Positions 43,061-54,237 of a stretch of 64,000 nucleotides of DNA are shown here, piece after piece; position 1 is the stretch's first letter; each line of letters starts with the position of its first letter. Source of the DNA: Tetrapyrgos nigripes (taxonomy: Eukaryota; Basidiomycota; Agaricomycetes; Agaricales; Campanellaceae); NCBI GenBank assembly GCA_013368315.1, contig JAACJM010000176.1, forward strand, positions 62,001 through 126,000. Direction: 5' to 3'. A model generated the notes under the pieces. The model was given only the letters and a program-made list of their open reading frames with translations, was not told the DNA's origin and made no database searches. Position numbers and translations under genes: made by a program.

Positions 43061-43385
43061 ACGTATACAATCGGCCCAGGGGCATTGCAAATATCAAGAG
43101 CAAGTTTGTCCTTGGATTGATGGTAGGCCTCTTGGCCACGAAAAATTGCTCACCTCACTATCAAACTCCTTCCGCAGATGGGTAGCAGCATCATCGTCCG
43201 CAATGCCTCCGACAAGGAGTCAAGGACGTCCAAGTATTCGTGTCCAGTTACAGCAATTCAGATGGCGACGAGTCTTGACTCACTTTGAGTGCCAACAGTA
43301 AGTGCGACTCTTGGGAGCAATCGAATTGGGAGCTCGTCGCTTTCAAAAACAAACAATGATGACACTGCACAGCGAGGAGGCGTAT
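43061..43385. other. Unassigned spacer before the GH1 pseudogene
   Basis: Short frames only. A CCACGAAAAATTGCTC to GGCGACGAG stretch gives no protein motif on either strand. Confidence 0.4.
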
Positions 43386-45394
43386 ATTTTATTTGGCGTC
43401 GCAACAGCTGCGTATCAAGTCGAAGGCGCTGTAGAGAATGAGGGCAAGGCTCCCAGTATGTGGGATTGGGCTAATAAGACACCGGGGGCTATTGTGGATA
43501 ATACGACTGGTGAGTAACTGTCTTGGGTTTCTCGACGTGTATCATACAAAAAGTCCTTTCTCTAAGAACAACTTGCTTTCACAGGCGATATCACCGACTT
43601 GCAGTATTTCTTATATAAGGAAGATGTTGCTCGAGTTGCTGCGCTGGGTATTAACGCTCATTGATTCTCGTGCACTGCTACTGTCTACTCTTATATCTTC
43701 TGGTTCTCATTCATTTTTTTAGAATCTCCTGGGCCCGAATCCTCCCTTTCGGAACGAAAGATTCTCCAGTAAATCAAGAAGGCATAGATCACTATAGAGA
43801 TTGTAAGTCACTTATACATGCATTGTCAGAATTACTGATTCTGATTTGCCTTTCTTTTCTCCACTGGCAGTCATCGCCTATCACTGAAAATCCGGCGTTG
43901 AGCCGGTTGTGACTCTATGTGAGCGCAGACGGGCTCTCATCTTCTATCTTCCACTAATATAATATTCTCCCTTGGTAGTCCACTGGGACATTCCGCTCGC
44001 ATTACAAGCCTACTATGGCTGCTTCGCCTCACCCCGACGATTTTGTTCATTACGCCAAAACGGTTTTCAAGGCTTACAATGGTTCTGTCCATACATGTTA
44101 CGTTTTCATTGATTGTTTCCTACCGTTTTTGAGGCCCCTCTCCTTGTACATGTCGAGACATTTGTCTGGTAATTTCTTGATATTTTGTCTTACTTATTTT
44201 GTTTTCCAGGTACACCTTCAACAACGAACCGAATGTTTATTGCGGTCAAATTGCGAGCTATCCGTTTAGTAAGTTGGATCATGGCTTGGGCTATTGCTGC
44301 AACTCATCTCATTAATATTTACATTTACGCAGATGCCTCCATACCAGATGGACTGAACTCGAGCACGCTTCCATACTACTGTGCCTATAACCTGCGTATG
44401 TCGTTGTTCTCCTGTTCTTGATTCTGTTCAACGCTTACCCTTTGTCTCGTCATCTCCAGTCAAATCATACGCTGGTGCTGTGAAAGGTGTGTAACAGATT
44501 TACTCATTTGAGTTTCCTTCCCATTTTTCGACAGGAACCGCCAACTTCTTCGCCATCGACTGCCATTGTCAACAATACATCTCAGCTCCACCAAACGGGC
44601 TGGAGAATTGTTTATCAAACATGTCTGACCCTCTATGGCTCAAATGTAACGTTGTCCAAACTTTTGACTCTAATCCTGGTTGGAACATTGGAGCGTTTTC
44701 TAGTCCAGGGACTTCTTGGTTGGAAGATACTTCGAGGTTCTTGCGTGGTCATTTGAAGGATGTGCAAGCTCGTTGGCCTACGCATAAAATGGTACGTGGG
44801 TCCGGTATTGGATTCCACTGTGGGTGACATCTTTCTAAACAGATCGCTAGTGAATTTGGTTTCACGCAGCCTTTCGAATCACAAAAGACGGATTTGGCTT
44901 GTATCAAAGAAGATACTGACCGAACCAGTATGTTTTTCCCCCACTCTTACAGTCTTACTTTCTCTGATCATGACTGACTCTCATCTGACGTGCTGTCCAG
45001 ACTACCTCATGTCCTACCTAGGCGAAATGCTGCTCTCTATCCACGAAGACGGGATTCCTCTCAAAGGCGCCTTTATTTGGGGTAGAGTGTCTTTCCTTCT
45101 CAGTCGAAGCCGTTAACTGATTCTGTTACCAAATTGCCTCAGTTCGTCTGCGTCTTGGTATGAATGTGCAATGCAGCTATGCTCGACAACGCTGAATGGA
45201 ACAGTGGTCTCAACGCGAGGTTTGGGGTGCAATACGTCAATTACACGACACTGGAGCGTTCCTATAAACGGTCTGCTTTCGGTTTGGGTATGTGTTTGTT
45301 GGCTTACGATGGTGGAGCTGAGTACTCACTTGGAGGATCAAAACTTGTACTAAAACTTTTAGCCGAATTTTTCGAGGCTCACCTCCAAAAGTGA
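43386..45394 (+). pseudogene. GH1 beta-glucosidase pseudogene
   Basis: This copy follows the intact gene at 33025 exon by exon from the FGVATAAYQVEGAV codons to the final EFFEAHLQK and stop. The signal peptide and linker exon are absent. In-frame TGA codons replace Ser (43662-43664) and Arg (43885-43887) of the intact gene. A six-base loss affects the SPNITDDF region and an extra Asn codon splits TFNEP. The segment matching 34680-35057, encoding the FREMNIVGEIAF to TEEEKAEIRG part, is missing at about 44535. It is non-functional. Homology continues past the stop to about 45577. Confidence 0.93.
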
Positions 45395-45577
45395 TGGAAA
45401 GAAACGCGCTGGGCCGGGTATGCGAAGGGGGAACAGAACAAGTTGCCTGCTGCTATTATTGCAAGAACGATGAAGCATATCCGTCTACTCTGGATGAGAA
45501 CTATGGAAAAGAAGATATCATGGTATGTATACATGTAACGGATAGGATAGATCACTGTTAAAATCCAGACTGTCTCT
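45395..45577. repeat. GH1 3'-flank duplicate overlapping the end of DPB11
   Basis: It corresponds to 35886-36075 after the intact GH1 gene, with shared blocks such as TATGCGAAGG and GGATAGGATAGATCACTG. The last 20 bp of the shared sequence are the stop and final codons of the convergent DPB11 gene (stop at 45558). Confidence 0.8.
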
Positions 45578-48500
45578 GACCGCTACTTCTTCGACTGGGC
45601 CTTCTACTCGAGTCGCTCCCCTTCCCCTTCATTCTATCCTTGGCTTTGGATGGTCCAGCATCTAGCGTCGAGTCCAGTAGAGCAGTCGTCCGTTTGCGAC
45701 TCTCTTTAGGAGCAGGATCCTCATAAGTAACACGGAGACTCTGCTCCTGAAGCTCGTCCTCCATCATCGATAGGCTGAGTTCGGTGGTCATAACATCATG
45801 TTCTGGAAGAAAGGCTTTGATACTGTGGAGGGGTTCTATTGGGGCGAGTTGGAGAGAAGTGGTGCTCTGGATTGCAAGAGACGAATGCCTTGAGCGAAAA
45901 GAACAAGCAAATGATGAACGAGCTAGACACACCTTTACCCGTAAAGGCCTATGCCTTTTACCCCCTCTCTCGGGCGCTTTCCGACCATTCCCAGTCCCAT
46001 TCGCGTCATTATTATTCTCCATTCCTTCAGTCCCGTCTTCAGACCTTCGCTTGCCCAGTAGGCTGGTCAGACTTTCATGCAATGCCCTAGTTTTCTCTTC
46101 ATCCATGGGTTGGGGAGGAGGATAAAACTTTGACGGCGACACAGATGTGGATTTTCTCCTCACAATCGGCATCGCATCTGTGTTTGCGTTTGTCTGACCA
46201 TTTCCGATATCGGTATCTGCCTGGACACCTTTCATAGGGGATGGTGTTTCTGATGAAGGTATTCGCATGTCATCGTCGTCTTGAAGACCGACAATGGCGG
46301 TTGGGAACCCTCTTCCTCTTGACCTTGATCTATGAGGAGTTGAAGGACGGGTCTCTGGAAGAACCGAGTCGTCTGCTGCAACATCTGAGAACGACTCGGG
46401 CGGTTGACCGAACCCAGTGTCAAAGTCTAGGTAATTCTCTCCACTGCTCTCAGCTTGGAGAGACTGTGACGATCCTGCTTGCGCCAACGCCAATTCCGAT
46501 TCCGATTGCTCCCGAGTAGCGGGTTTGGAGTTATTGGCAGAACGTAGAAGACTGTCGGGTTTACCAAACGATTCAGACCGTGATGGGCCTGAACTACTCT
46601 GCTCGTCGATTATTACTAACTTGGAGAGAGATGGTACAGATGACGGGTGGCCCTTTAAGTGTTGAGGTGAGGCTGGAGGAGGGTCTGCCTTGTGATTGTG
46701 GTTGTGATTGTTTTGACTTGCTTCCTGAGTGGGCACCGATGGTGATGAATCGTTCTGATTCGGTGACTGAGATTGTCCTGTATCCGTACGTTATTAGAAT
46801 TGCATTAATCAGACAAGAAAGAGTTGACTAGAAAAAACTCACCGTTCGTAATGTCAGCGATTTTTGGATCACCTCCAATAGTAGCTTTTCTTTTTCCTTT
46901 TGGATCGCTTCCGCTTTCTCGTTCCACAACTGAAGATGCACCAGACACCAAGAACCTATCGACATCAGGAATGCTTCCCATCCGTTTGATTTCTTCCATC
47001 CACTCCATACCCACTACAGGAATATTCCATTCCTTAGCCTTGTCATACTTTAGTCCTTCAGCAGAAGGGCAAAGCAAATGAGTCGCGCGTCTGGAGAAGA
47101 CGGGAAGGAGGGTTATACCTAAACGTCGAAGGTTCACAATCAGAATCAGAAAGGATTAAATCCGGTAAGAAAGGAAGCTATACTAACCCAAAACCTTGAG
47201 TAAACGCTTCATGAAAAGCCTTTCCGCTTCATCAAAGCCCGAGCAGCTCATGAAGACTTTGTTTGATCCTGTAGAAAGGACAAGATATTGATTGCAGCAC
47301 TTGAAGATAAAAGAGGTAAGGAAAACGCACCTTTGATGGGACAAGAGACTGGCACGGGCGTAAAGCAAACATTTTGTTCTGGCGGGCAAATTCTATCCTC
47401 ATAGATACACCTCTCAAGCCAGCATTCCGTCCGGAATTTTTCACACCATGATGGAGGCGCAGAGTCGAGATTTGAGAAAAGTTTGCTGTTGCTGCATGGA
47501 CGAAGAGATTATCGTTAAAAGTGTAGACAATGCTGGTCGCACAAAGGACATACCTGAGTCTGACAATGACGACATCAACATCGTCTGGATATTCTGACGA
47601 ATCCACTTTCTTGTCAAGATAGATACCCTTGCATCCCTCTACTGCAGCTTTCACATTTGGACACTTTGCTTCACCCAGTGCAAGGAACTTCAACCCGGCA
47701 AAGATGGACGAAGTCGCCTCGTTACTTGACGACGAGGGGTTCTGGATCTCGGAGTGAGAGTTCTGCGTAGACCGTAACGTGAAGGAGCTCTGCTGAGGCT
47801 GCTGAGGCTTTGGAGAAGAAGGCCCTGCTCCTGGCGTATCAATCTCCATAGGGTCGACCGAGTCGCCAAACCCATCCAGGTTAAACCCGTCTGCATCCTT
47901 ATCCTCTGCTTCTCCTTCTTCTTGGTCCGCCGATTCATCCACGACAAGCGCATGCTTGACCTTTGAAGAAAGTATCCTCTTCGGTGCCCGGGGAACAATC
48001 GGCCCAAACGAATTAGCGCGTCTGAAACCCGAGTCGGAGAGGATACTTCCAGTGTTGTTAGGTCGTGCCATTCCCAATGGCCCGTCAGATAACTGTGCCT
48101 CCGTTTGCGTTCGCGAAAGAGACTGAGACTTGGTCGGACTTCTAACCAATCTCGAATTGTCTTTATTTACAGCGTAACCTCGGTGTTTGAGAAGACTGGC
48201 CCATAGCGTTAGTTGAGCGGTCCCGACACGTTTGACGGAAGCTCCTTCGGTGTCGGGAAGGTCTGGTTCCTCTTCTTCTGTTTCGGACCCGTCGGCTTCT
48301 TGTTCTTGTTGCTTGCCCATGCCCTTCCCACCCTTCTGTTTTGTTTTTCCAGCTCCCTTTTCCACCTCCTTATCCTTGCCCCTCTCTGTCGGCTTTTGGG
48401 AAGATACCTTATTCTCCTTCGCTTTCGTCTTCGTTCGCTCTTCGTCTTTCTCCAGCTGCTGTGCTTTCTCAGCGTTCTTCTTTTTGACGAGAGCGTTGAT

Positions 48501-49639
48501 ATCAACAGTGGAAGCTGCCATACCACCCTCAGGTAACGGAACAGCTTGTTGTGCTGAATTACTGGTCAGAACGAATAAAGAGGAGATGCGACTAGAATAC
48601 CCACTAGAGTTAATCCTCAGGTCCGGACGGGGCTGGTTGACTTCGTACGCCTTTTCATCGAAACGACCTGTCATTACATGTATCAGCATATTTTCAAGGC
48701 ATTTCCCAAAACGCGTGAATACACCGACCTCCATAATCCAACGAATCCCAGAACCATTCTTCCCATACCATCTTGATATTTGCTTCCCCAGTCCGGTTGA
48801 ACTTTTCAGCATATCGCATCTTGTCCGTCTTCTCTTCTCCCGAACAAAGCAGATGCGTAACGCGAACAGGACGTTCCAGATTCTTGAGATACTTTCCGCC
48901 ATGTTGAGTGACCATGTCGTTGATGTCGGTTCGTCGTTGGATGTTGGTGATGCCTGATGGGCAGACCACAATGTCGGAGAAGACTGGGAGGCGATGTTTT
49001 GCCATGACCTGTGAGAGTTGAGTACTGAGAAATAGTCAGGAACTGGGTATGGACACGCACTTCTGTCACGTCCACGTCGTCCCCGCGTAACCATATCTCG
49101 TAGCTTTCCGTCACAAATGAAGGGAGGAGGATGGGAATCTTTCGCTCGAGAGCACACTGCAGAAATTATTAGAAAAGGGGGTTTGGAGGTCAGTCAAGTC
49201 GCAACACACCGTGTACTTTGCACCCCCATGCTGTAGGGCAATCAAATGCGTGATACGGTCAGTGAACGGGTTACTGGTAGCAGCTCCCAGTTCAACCGCT
49301 TGCTTGAATACTCCTGGCTATACCAAAATGAGCTGGGGGAGCAGAGCAAAATATGAGAGTAACACGCACCTTATCCGGTACACCCGTCGCGCACAATACG
49401 ATTCCCTGAAAAGGTCTCGGGCATGTATCGTAGATATGCGTATCATCGCTTCCTAGCTGGCTGTCCTGGGCGTATATCCCTTCGGCAGTGATTTCTCTGG
49501 CAATTGCACGAGATGAGGCGCCTTGTTGTGCAGGGCGTAGCTTGACATTTGGGACCTGCGCAGGGGATTGTTACCGCATTCTATGACACAAGGATAGCCT
49601 TGTAATTACCTTGGTAGATTTGTGCCCTCTTCTACGCAT
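45558..49639 (-). CDS. DPB11: BRCT-repeat DNA replication/checkpoint scaffold, Dpb11/Rad4 (TopBP1) family
   Basis: Start ATG at 49639 (MRRRGHKSTK). Many exons splice to roughly 1,200 residues. BRCT1 contains CPRPFQGIVLCATG, FKQAVELGAATSNPFTDRIT and HLIALQHGGAKYTCALERK. BRCT2 contains HRLPVFSDIVVCPSGI, VTHLLCSGEEKTDKMRYAEK and MVWEEWFWDSLDYGGRFDE. A charged linker follows, with PMEID and Pro/Ser-rich parts. A second pair then begins with IFAGLKFLALGEAK, where KVFMSCSGFDEAERLFMK and THLLCPSAEGLKYDKAKEWN form BRCT4. The C-terminus is long and disordered and ends RRSSGQRQSGF. The family bridges Sld3, Sld2 and CMG at replication initiation and 9-1-1 with ATR at damage, reading phospho-sites. The basic tail could carry the ATR-activating segment. 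Its last codons are also found 9.5 kb away after the intact GH1 gene. Confidence 0.88.
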
Positions 49640-50002
49640 GTTGAAGAGGAATTGGAGGAGAAGGAGTAAGAGATAAGAATAGTCAACGAGAACGATACTT
49701 GATCATGAGATGGTCACAATTTATTGTTTAGGGCCGGCTTTTTCGCGACGCGTTTGTTTGACACCCTTAGATTTCACTTCCACCCAACACTGGCGACACC
49801 AAGGTCTTACTTGGCTGCTGTACATTAATTATTACACAAGTTACACCTGTGTATTCAAGCTATCAATTCCTTCAAGCTTCTCACTGCTAGGCAAAAGCTT
49901 CAATCACTTCTGACTCTGATCGTTAACTCCAACCTCGGGCTCAGCTCTTTCAGGCTCAATAGCCTTCTCTCCGACATACTTCTCCTGCTTCACGTTCTTT
50001 CC
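49640..50002. repeat. Duplicated 3' end and flank of the small hydrophilic-protein gene
   Basis: Positions of about 49765-50005 match 52490-52720 in the same orientation. Shared blocks include CTTACTTGGCTGCTGT, GATCGTTAACTCCAACCTCG and CTTCTCTCCGACATACTTCT. The copy includes the stop codon and last roughly 30 codons of the gene at 52616-53416 but no more, so it is a truncated duplicate. Confidence 0.8.
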
Positions 50003-50176
50003 ATGTTCCTTTTCCTGGACGACCACGGAAACGTCTGTCTCATCGATTTTGGCCATGCTATTTTGATGGGGTACATTGACGAATGCGAATGCGTTGATTG
50101 TAATGACGAGGAAGTCAAGGATGAACTACGAGAACAGCTGGACCAAGCCGAAAATGGAGAGGAGGAGAAGCAGTAG
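50003..50176 (+). pseudogene. Kinase-like C-terminal fragment
   Basis: A 57-codon frame begins MFLFLDDHGNVCLIDFGHAI and ends in an acidic helix (EEVKDELREQLDQAENGEEE) before TAG. The pattern DDxGNVxLIDFGHA is the DFG segment of the kinase-like proteins common in mushrooms. The preceding catalytic lobe is absent and is replaced by the duplicated flank ending at about 50005, whose bases supply the ATG. This appears to be a chimeric remnant. Confidence 0.5.
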
Positions 50177-50470
50177 CACCAATCAGCGTTGGACATTGAT
50201 TTGTGCCTGTATACTGATTTGACGTTTTCAGCTTCCTACTTGTCGTTTATGCTGCTTGCTATCGCGTCATCGTTGCTTTTTATGCCTACGAAATAATCTA
50301 AGTCTGCAACCTATCGATCAGTCGTGTCCCTGTGTTCCAGGGAGCCCCAATGCTCCGAGTCGCGAAAGAAGTGCATAGAACAGCGTGGACCGTGACGGAG
50401 CAAGCTTGGACTTCCCCTGGATGAACTCATGCTCAATGATTACAGGCTAAGAGAAATGAAAAATATATCT

Positions 50471-50628
50471 GGTTCGCGTGAGCAGGCACACATGCTCTCC
50501 CCCCGGTCCCTGAAATTAACAACCTCCCGTCCACAGCTTTCGCCGTAAGGCTCAAGATGCGCTACTCGCCAAGCTCTGGAGCTCTCAATGTGTCAAAGTG
50601 GCAACCTGCTGCTCGTTTTTCGCGAATA
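50471..50628. repeat. 158-bp direct repeat, copy 1
   Basis: It matches 52118-52275 in direct orientation, from GGTTCGCGTGAGCAGGCACA to TCGCGAATA, with few differences. Confidence 0.85.
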
Positions 50629-51410
50629 CTCCGATATTTCATTGCCGTCACTGCCTTTGAACTACAACGAGATGGTACTACAGATCGTCTTCAAATATCT
50701 TCGACCACGATGTTATCAAAACCATAGAAAATCTTCTTGTTCACATCGACATACACCCCAGCCCTCTGCGAGTCGTTGTTGTACCTGAATGCAACGAGCT
50801 CCCACCAATTGCGCGTCCAGGATTCGCTGCCATTATCAGCCACGTGGTACCAATCATCACTGCCTTTCGAGTTGGAGTACTTGGACACGAAGGCTTGGAT
50901 GTTCTAATTGCTCTTGTTGTAGACGATAATGCTTCCAGTCATCTAGAGGTTGAAGAGCAAGTGAGTAACATTCCGTGAAGATCCTGCCTGGAAACATACC
51001 TTTGTTTAATGTAGATTGTTACGAATCTGTAAGTCGGAGGTGCTTTCCTTGCGGATATCCATGACAAGGGTGTCAGTAACAAAGAACATCGACAACTTGT
51101 TCAAATGCTTACAAGGTATGAGAAGACGAGTTCCTTGCCAATTCCTCGTCTTCCTCTCCAGATTTTATACCAGACCATTGTGCATAGAGCAATTGTGGAA
51201 GTTCAGCCTGGCAGCTTCCTACGACATCTCAATATTGCATTTGCTATGATAAAATTGAGCACCACAGAACTCGGTCGAAGAATTGCCGATTCAACGTGTA
51301 GACCTCTCCCTTCAATGGGATTGTTTTTCATGCAAGCTGTCAATATTCTGTTTGTAAGGAAAACTCTACGGGTATGGTATATCACTGAGCGAACTGTCAG
51401 TCCTAGGTAG
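50629..51410 (+). pseudogene. F-box-like gene relic
   Basis: The plus strand shows LPLNYNEMVLQIVFKYLRP, which resembles an F-box start (LP.E.....I..YL). Farther on, a probable exon reads ILYQTIVHRAIVEVQPGSFL after a GTATGA...CCAG intron, similar to the second block of agaric F-box proteins (LLYRTV...G....FL). The intermediate parts are in conflicting frames, so no intact gene is called. Confidence 0.35.
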
Positions 51411-51905
51411 AAGTGAATCTCAGGAACCACTAGCTTGAGATATTTGCTCGTTAATTGAAGCATGATATTTTTGTTTGAAGACTCTAGAGTCATCCGTTGA
51501 CCGCGTGCTACTTCGAAATAGTCATTCACTACTAATCATCTAGAACAGGACCAGATTAAAGCCCGGAGCTTAATGTAGGATTGTTCTCATTGAGCAAGCT
51601 GTCACTCGAGGTCAATTTGCCGCTAATTCTGTTGGATTACAACTTTACAAGCTAGAAAGAACCGCTAAATACATAGTGTGGCTTTCATTGAATCCACCTG
51701 CAATGCTTGTTTTTCATGGAAGCTGTCAATATTCTGTTTGTACTATCCTCACTGTACTGACATCGAGGCTCGTCTAGTGACCGAAAGACCAGATCTGATA
51801 GCTTAAGGAAAACTTCACGGGTATGGTATATTACTGAGCAAGCTGTCAGTCCTAGGTAGAAGTGAATCTCAGGAACCACTAGCTTGAGATATTTGCTCGT
51901 TAATT
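51290..51905. repeat. Diverged direct repeat pair within the relic region
   Basis: Positions 51330-51455 and 51710-51905 share GCTGTCAATATTCTGTTTGT, GGGTATGGTATAT, CTGTCAGTCCTAGGTAGAAG and ACTAGCTTGAGATATTTGC. The second copy carries about 65 extra bases after CTGTTTGTA. Confidence 0.75.
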
Positions 51906-52010
51906 TTCCGAAGACGCAGGAGTAATGCGTCGGTCATTGAGCAAGAATCCAGTACCACTGCTTGAGGACAATGAAGCATGATGTTTTCGTTTGAACACTC
52001 CACTGAAGGT

Positions 52011-52114
52011 GATTTTCTATGGCTTTTGATAACGTCGTGGTCGAAGATATTTGAAGACGATCTGTAGTACCATCTCGTTGTAGTTCAAAGGCAGTGACGG
52101 CAATGAAATATCAG
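52011..52114. repeat. Inverted copy of 50629-50734
   Basis: The reverse complement of this segment matches the F-box-like start at 50629-50734, including TTTGAACTACAACGAGATGG and TTCGACCACGA. It abuts the second copy of the 158-bp direct repeat, whereas the original abuts the first copy. Confidence 0.85.
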
Positions 52115-52117
52115 AGT

Positions 52118-52275
52118 GGTTCGCGTGAGCAGGCACACATGCTCTCCTCCCGGTCCCTGAAATTAACAACCTCCCGTCCACAGCTTTCGCTGTAAGGCTC
52201 AAGATGCGCTACTCGCCAATCTCTGGAGCTCTCAATGTACCAAAGTGACAATCCGCTGCTCGTTTGTCGCGAATA
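52118..52275. repeat. 158-bp direct repeat, copy 2
   Basis: Partner of 50471-50628. It is followed by a T-rich tract (52276-52290). Confidence 0.85.
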
Positions 52276-52615
52276 GATTTTTTTTTTTTTTCATTTCTCT
52301 TGGTATGTACAGTTACGAGGCCCTTTAGGGATCCGTTTCTTATAAATAATCGGAGGCTTCCGGTGTGGCTATGCAATATACCCTAATTAGTAATTTCCGG
52401 CTCGGAATCTGACAGAAGCCGAACAGTTTGACAGTGCGCTCGCTCGCTCACTCCCTTTCTTTTGTATACGCACATCTCCTTCATAGATTTCACTCTGTTG
52501 ACTGGACCAAGGTTCTACTTGGCTGCTGTGCACTAACATTACATAAATTACAGGTCTTATACAGCTATCAAGTCCTTCAAGCACCTCACTGCTCAATACT
52601 AGGCGGAAGCTTCAA

Positions 52616-53416
52616 TCACTGACTCTGATCGTTAACTCCAACCTCGGGCTCAGCTCTTTCAGGCTCAATACCCTTCTCTCCGACATACTTCTCCTCCTGC
52701 TTCACATTCTTCCCATGTTCCTCTTCCTTCTTCTCTTGTTTCTTCTCTTCAGGGTTTGTGAATGGGTCTTCTTGTTCCATCTGTGTTCGTGCGACATGAA
52801 GTGATCAGTGGTCAGGCATAACAAGGCGACCAGGAAGATTCGACCCACCTCCTCCTGTTCCTCCTGATGCTTCAACTCTCCCGTACGCCTATTCCTGCCC
52901 TGCTGTACCAAGTCTGGATTATGCGCTACCTTGCCTCGCAGCTCTTCTTTGAACCCAGTTAGCTTTTGGCCGAATCCCTGCAAGTCGAAGGGAAAGAGAA
53001 TTCCTTTTAGTGTATTTTCCAACAGACCCCGAAATGAAGGATGGGGGACTTACAACGCCCTGCCCATAGTTAGGGCCATATCCTACTTTGCCGGCATGCT
53101 TTTGCTCAGGGTATCCCTCGTCAGGAGGTTGAGGGGCGTCGCCGTTTGCGTTAGCGTTATCATTAGTGGTGGAGGAGTCGTTGGTGTTGGCATTATTGGC
53201 GTTGGCGTTGCTGGCATTGGAAGCATTGGTGGTGGAATCGATGGTAGTCCCAGTGGTAGTGATGCCTTTAGCGTCAGGGTTAGTAGTGTTGGGGTCCCCA
53301 CCACATTCAGCCTTGGTCGAAGGAATGTCTGAATCCGTCGTGGAAGGGTTAGGACGTCTAGGGTCTACAGCAGGGGGTTGGCCAACGGCAGATGGGTGGA
53401 CTGCGGCGGAAGACAT
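52616..53416 (-). CDS. Small conserved hydrophilic fungal protein with Asn/Thr-rich N-terminus
   Basis: Start ATG at 53416 (MSSAAVHPSAVGQPPAV). Exons join as NYGQGV|GFGQKLTGFKEEL and QEEQEE|MEQEDPFTNPEE, ending VGVNDQSQ at 52618; about 225 residues. The N-terminal 110 residues are repetitive in Asn, Ala and Thr. The conserved part is GYGPNYGQGVGFGQKLTGFK, then GKVAHNPDLVQQGRNRRTGE, followed by a Lys/Glu-rich tail. I recall similar short proteins (xKxTGxKEExxGKxxHNPxxVxxGxxxxTG) across fungi, often stress-induced, with no defined function. A truncated duplicate of its 3' end lies at 49765-50005. Confidence 0.75.
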
Positions 53417-54237
53417 GATGATAACGGAGGTTGAGAGTTGAGAGTTGCGACTTGAGAGTTGTAAGGTGCGGTCTAAAAGTAGTATTCTTAGTATAGTTTT
53501 TCACGCATTCTCTTTATAGGTCGCTGGTACGCTATGACGAGTATGACGAAGTGCTATTTTTATGGAGGCTAATAGGGTGGAGTTGTCCCTAAGACCAGGT
53601 ATGAGGAGAATGGTGGCAGTCTATGATGTCACTATTGACTGAATGCCATTGCAGTTAGGCGCTTCCGTCAACGGACCATCCACTTAGGAGGCTATACTTA
53701 GTTGTGGGCGGCTTCTGGAAAAGCTTCTTTTTTCGCGTTATGGGTCGGTCTGCGGAGCTGCGCTGGTACTAAGGTCTACCGTAGTCATCCACGGTCGAAC
53801 GGACTTTACTATCAATACAAATCGATGATGCGGCGCAGGAGTGTTCTGAGGGTTCCTAATTCGCCACTGCGTTGCCGCATTGAGGTTTGTTATAGATCAA
53901 CTATGTGGTCCCGCACTGTGTCATCTGTGGCTATAGTTACCATCCCCTCAGATTTCGGGGCATGTCCTTGCATATCCTTTTCAGAATGAATCAATGAGCA
54001 AAAGCGAGTGTTTGATTGTTGGCAACAGGCACTGTCAGGCAATTGAATCCCACGCCACCAAAGTACCTCATCATTCGGAGATTGAGATTCTCGTTGATTT
54101 GATTTGTTCCCCTCAACTGCTAACGACTTCCTCTCCTCCTCCCTGTTTCTCTTCACTTCATTGTGTCTACTTTATCCGGCATTTAAGCCTCTGTCTCTCC
54201 TTTTTCATCTCAGTTTTATCCTCCTGTATATGCTACC
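53417..54237. other. Divergent promoter region, no supported gene
   Basis: It lies between the small hydrophilic-protein gene and the kinase gene. A plus-strand frame at 53702-53989 has no motif. Confidence 0.45.

Noticed and set aside
53083..53304. Pro/Thr-rich and Val-rich frames opposite the small hydrophilic-protein gene
   Set aside because: They arise from the Asn/Ala/Thr repeat codons of the real gene read in other frames.
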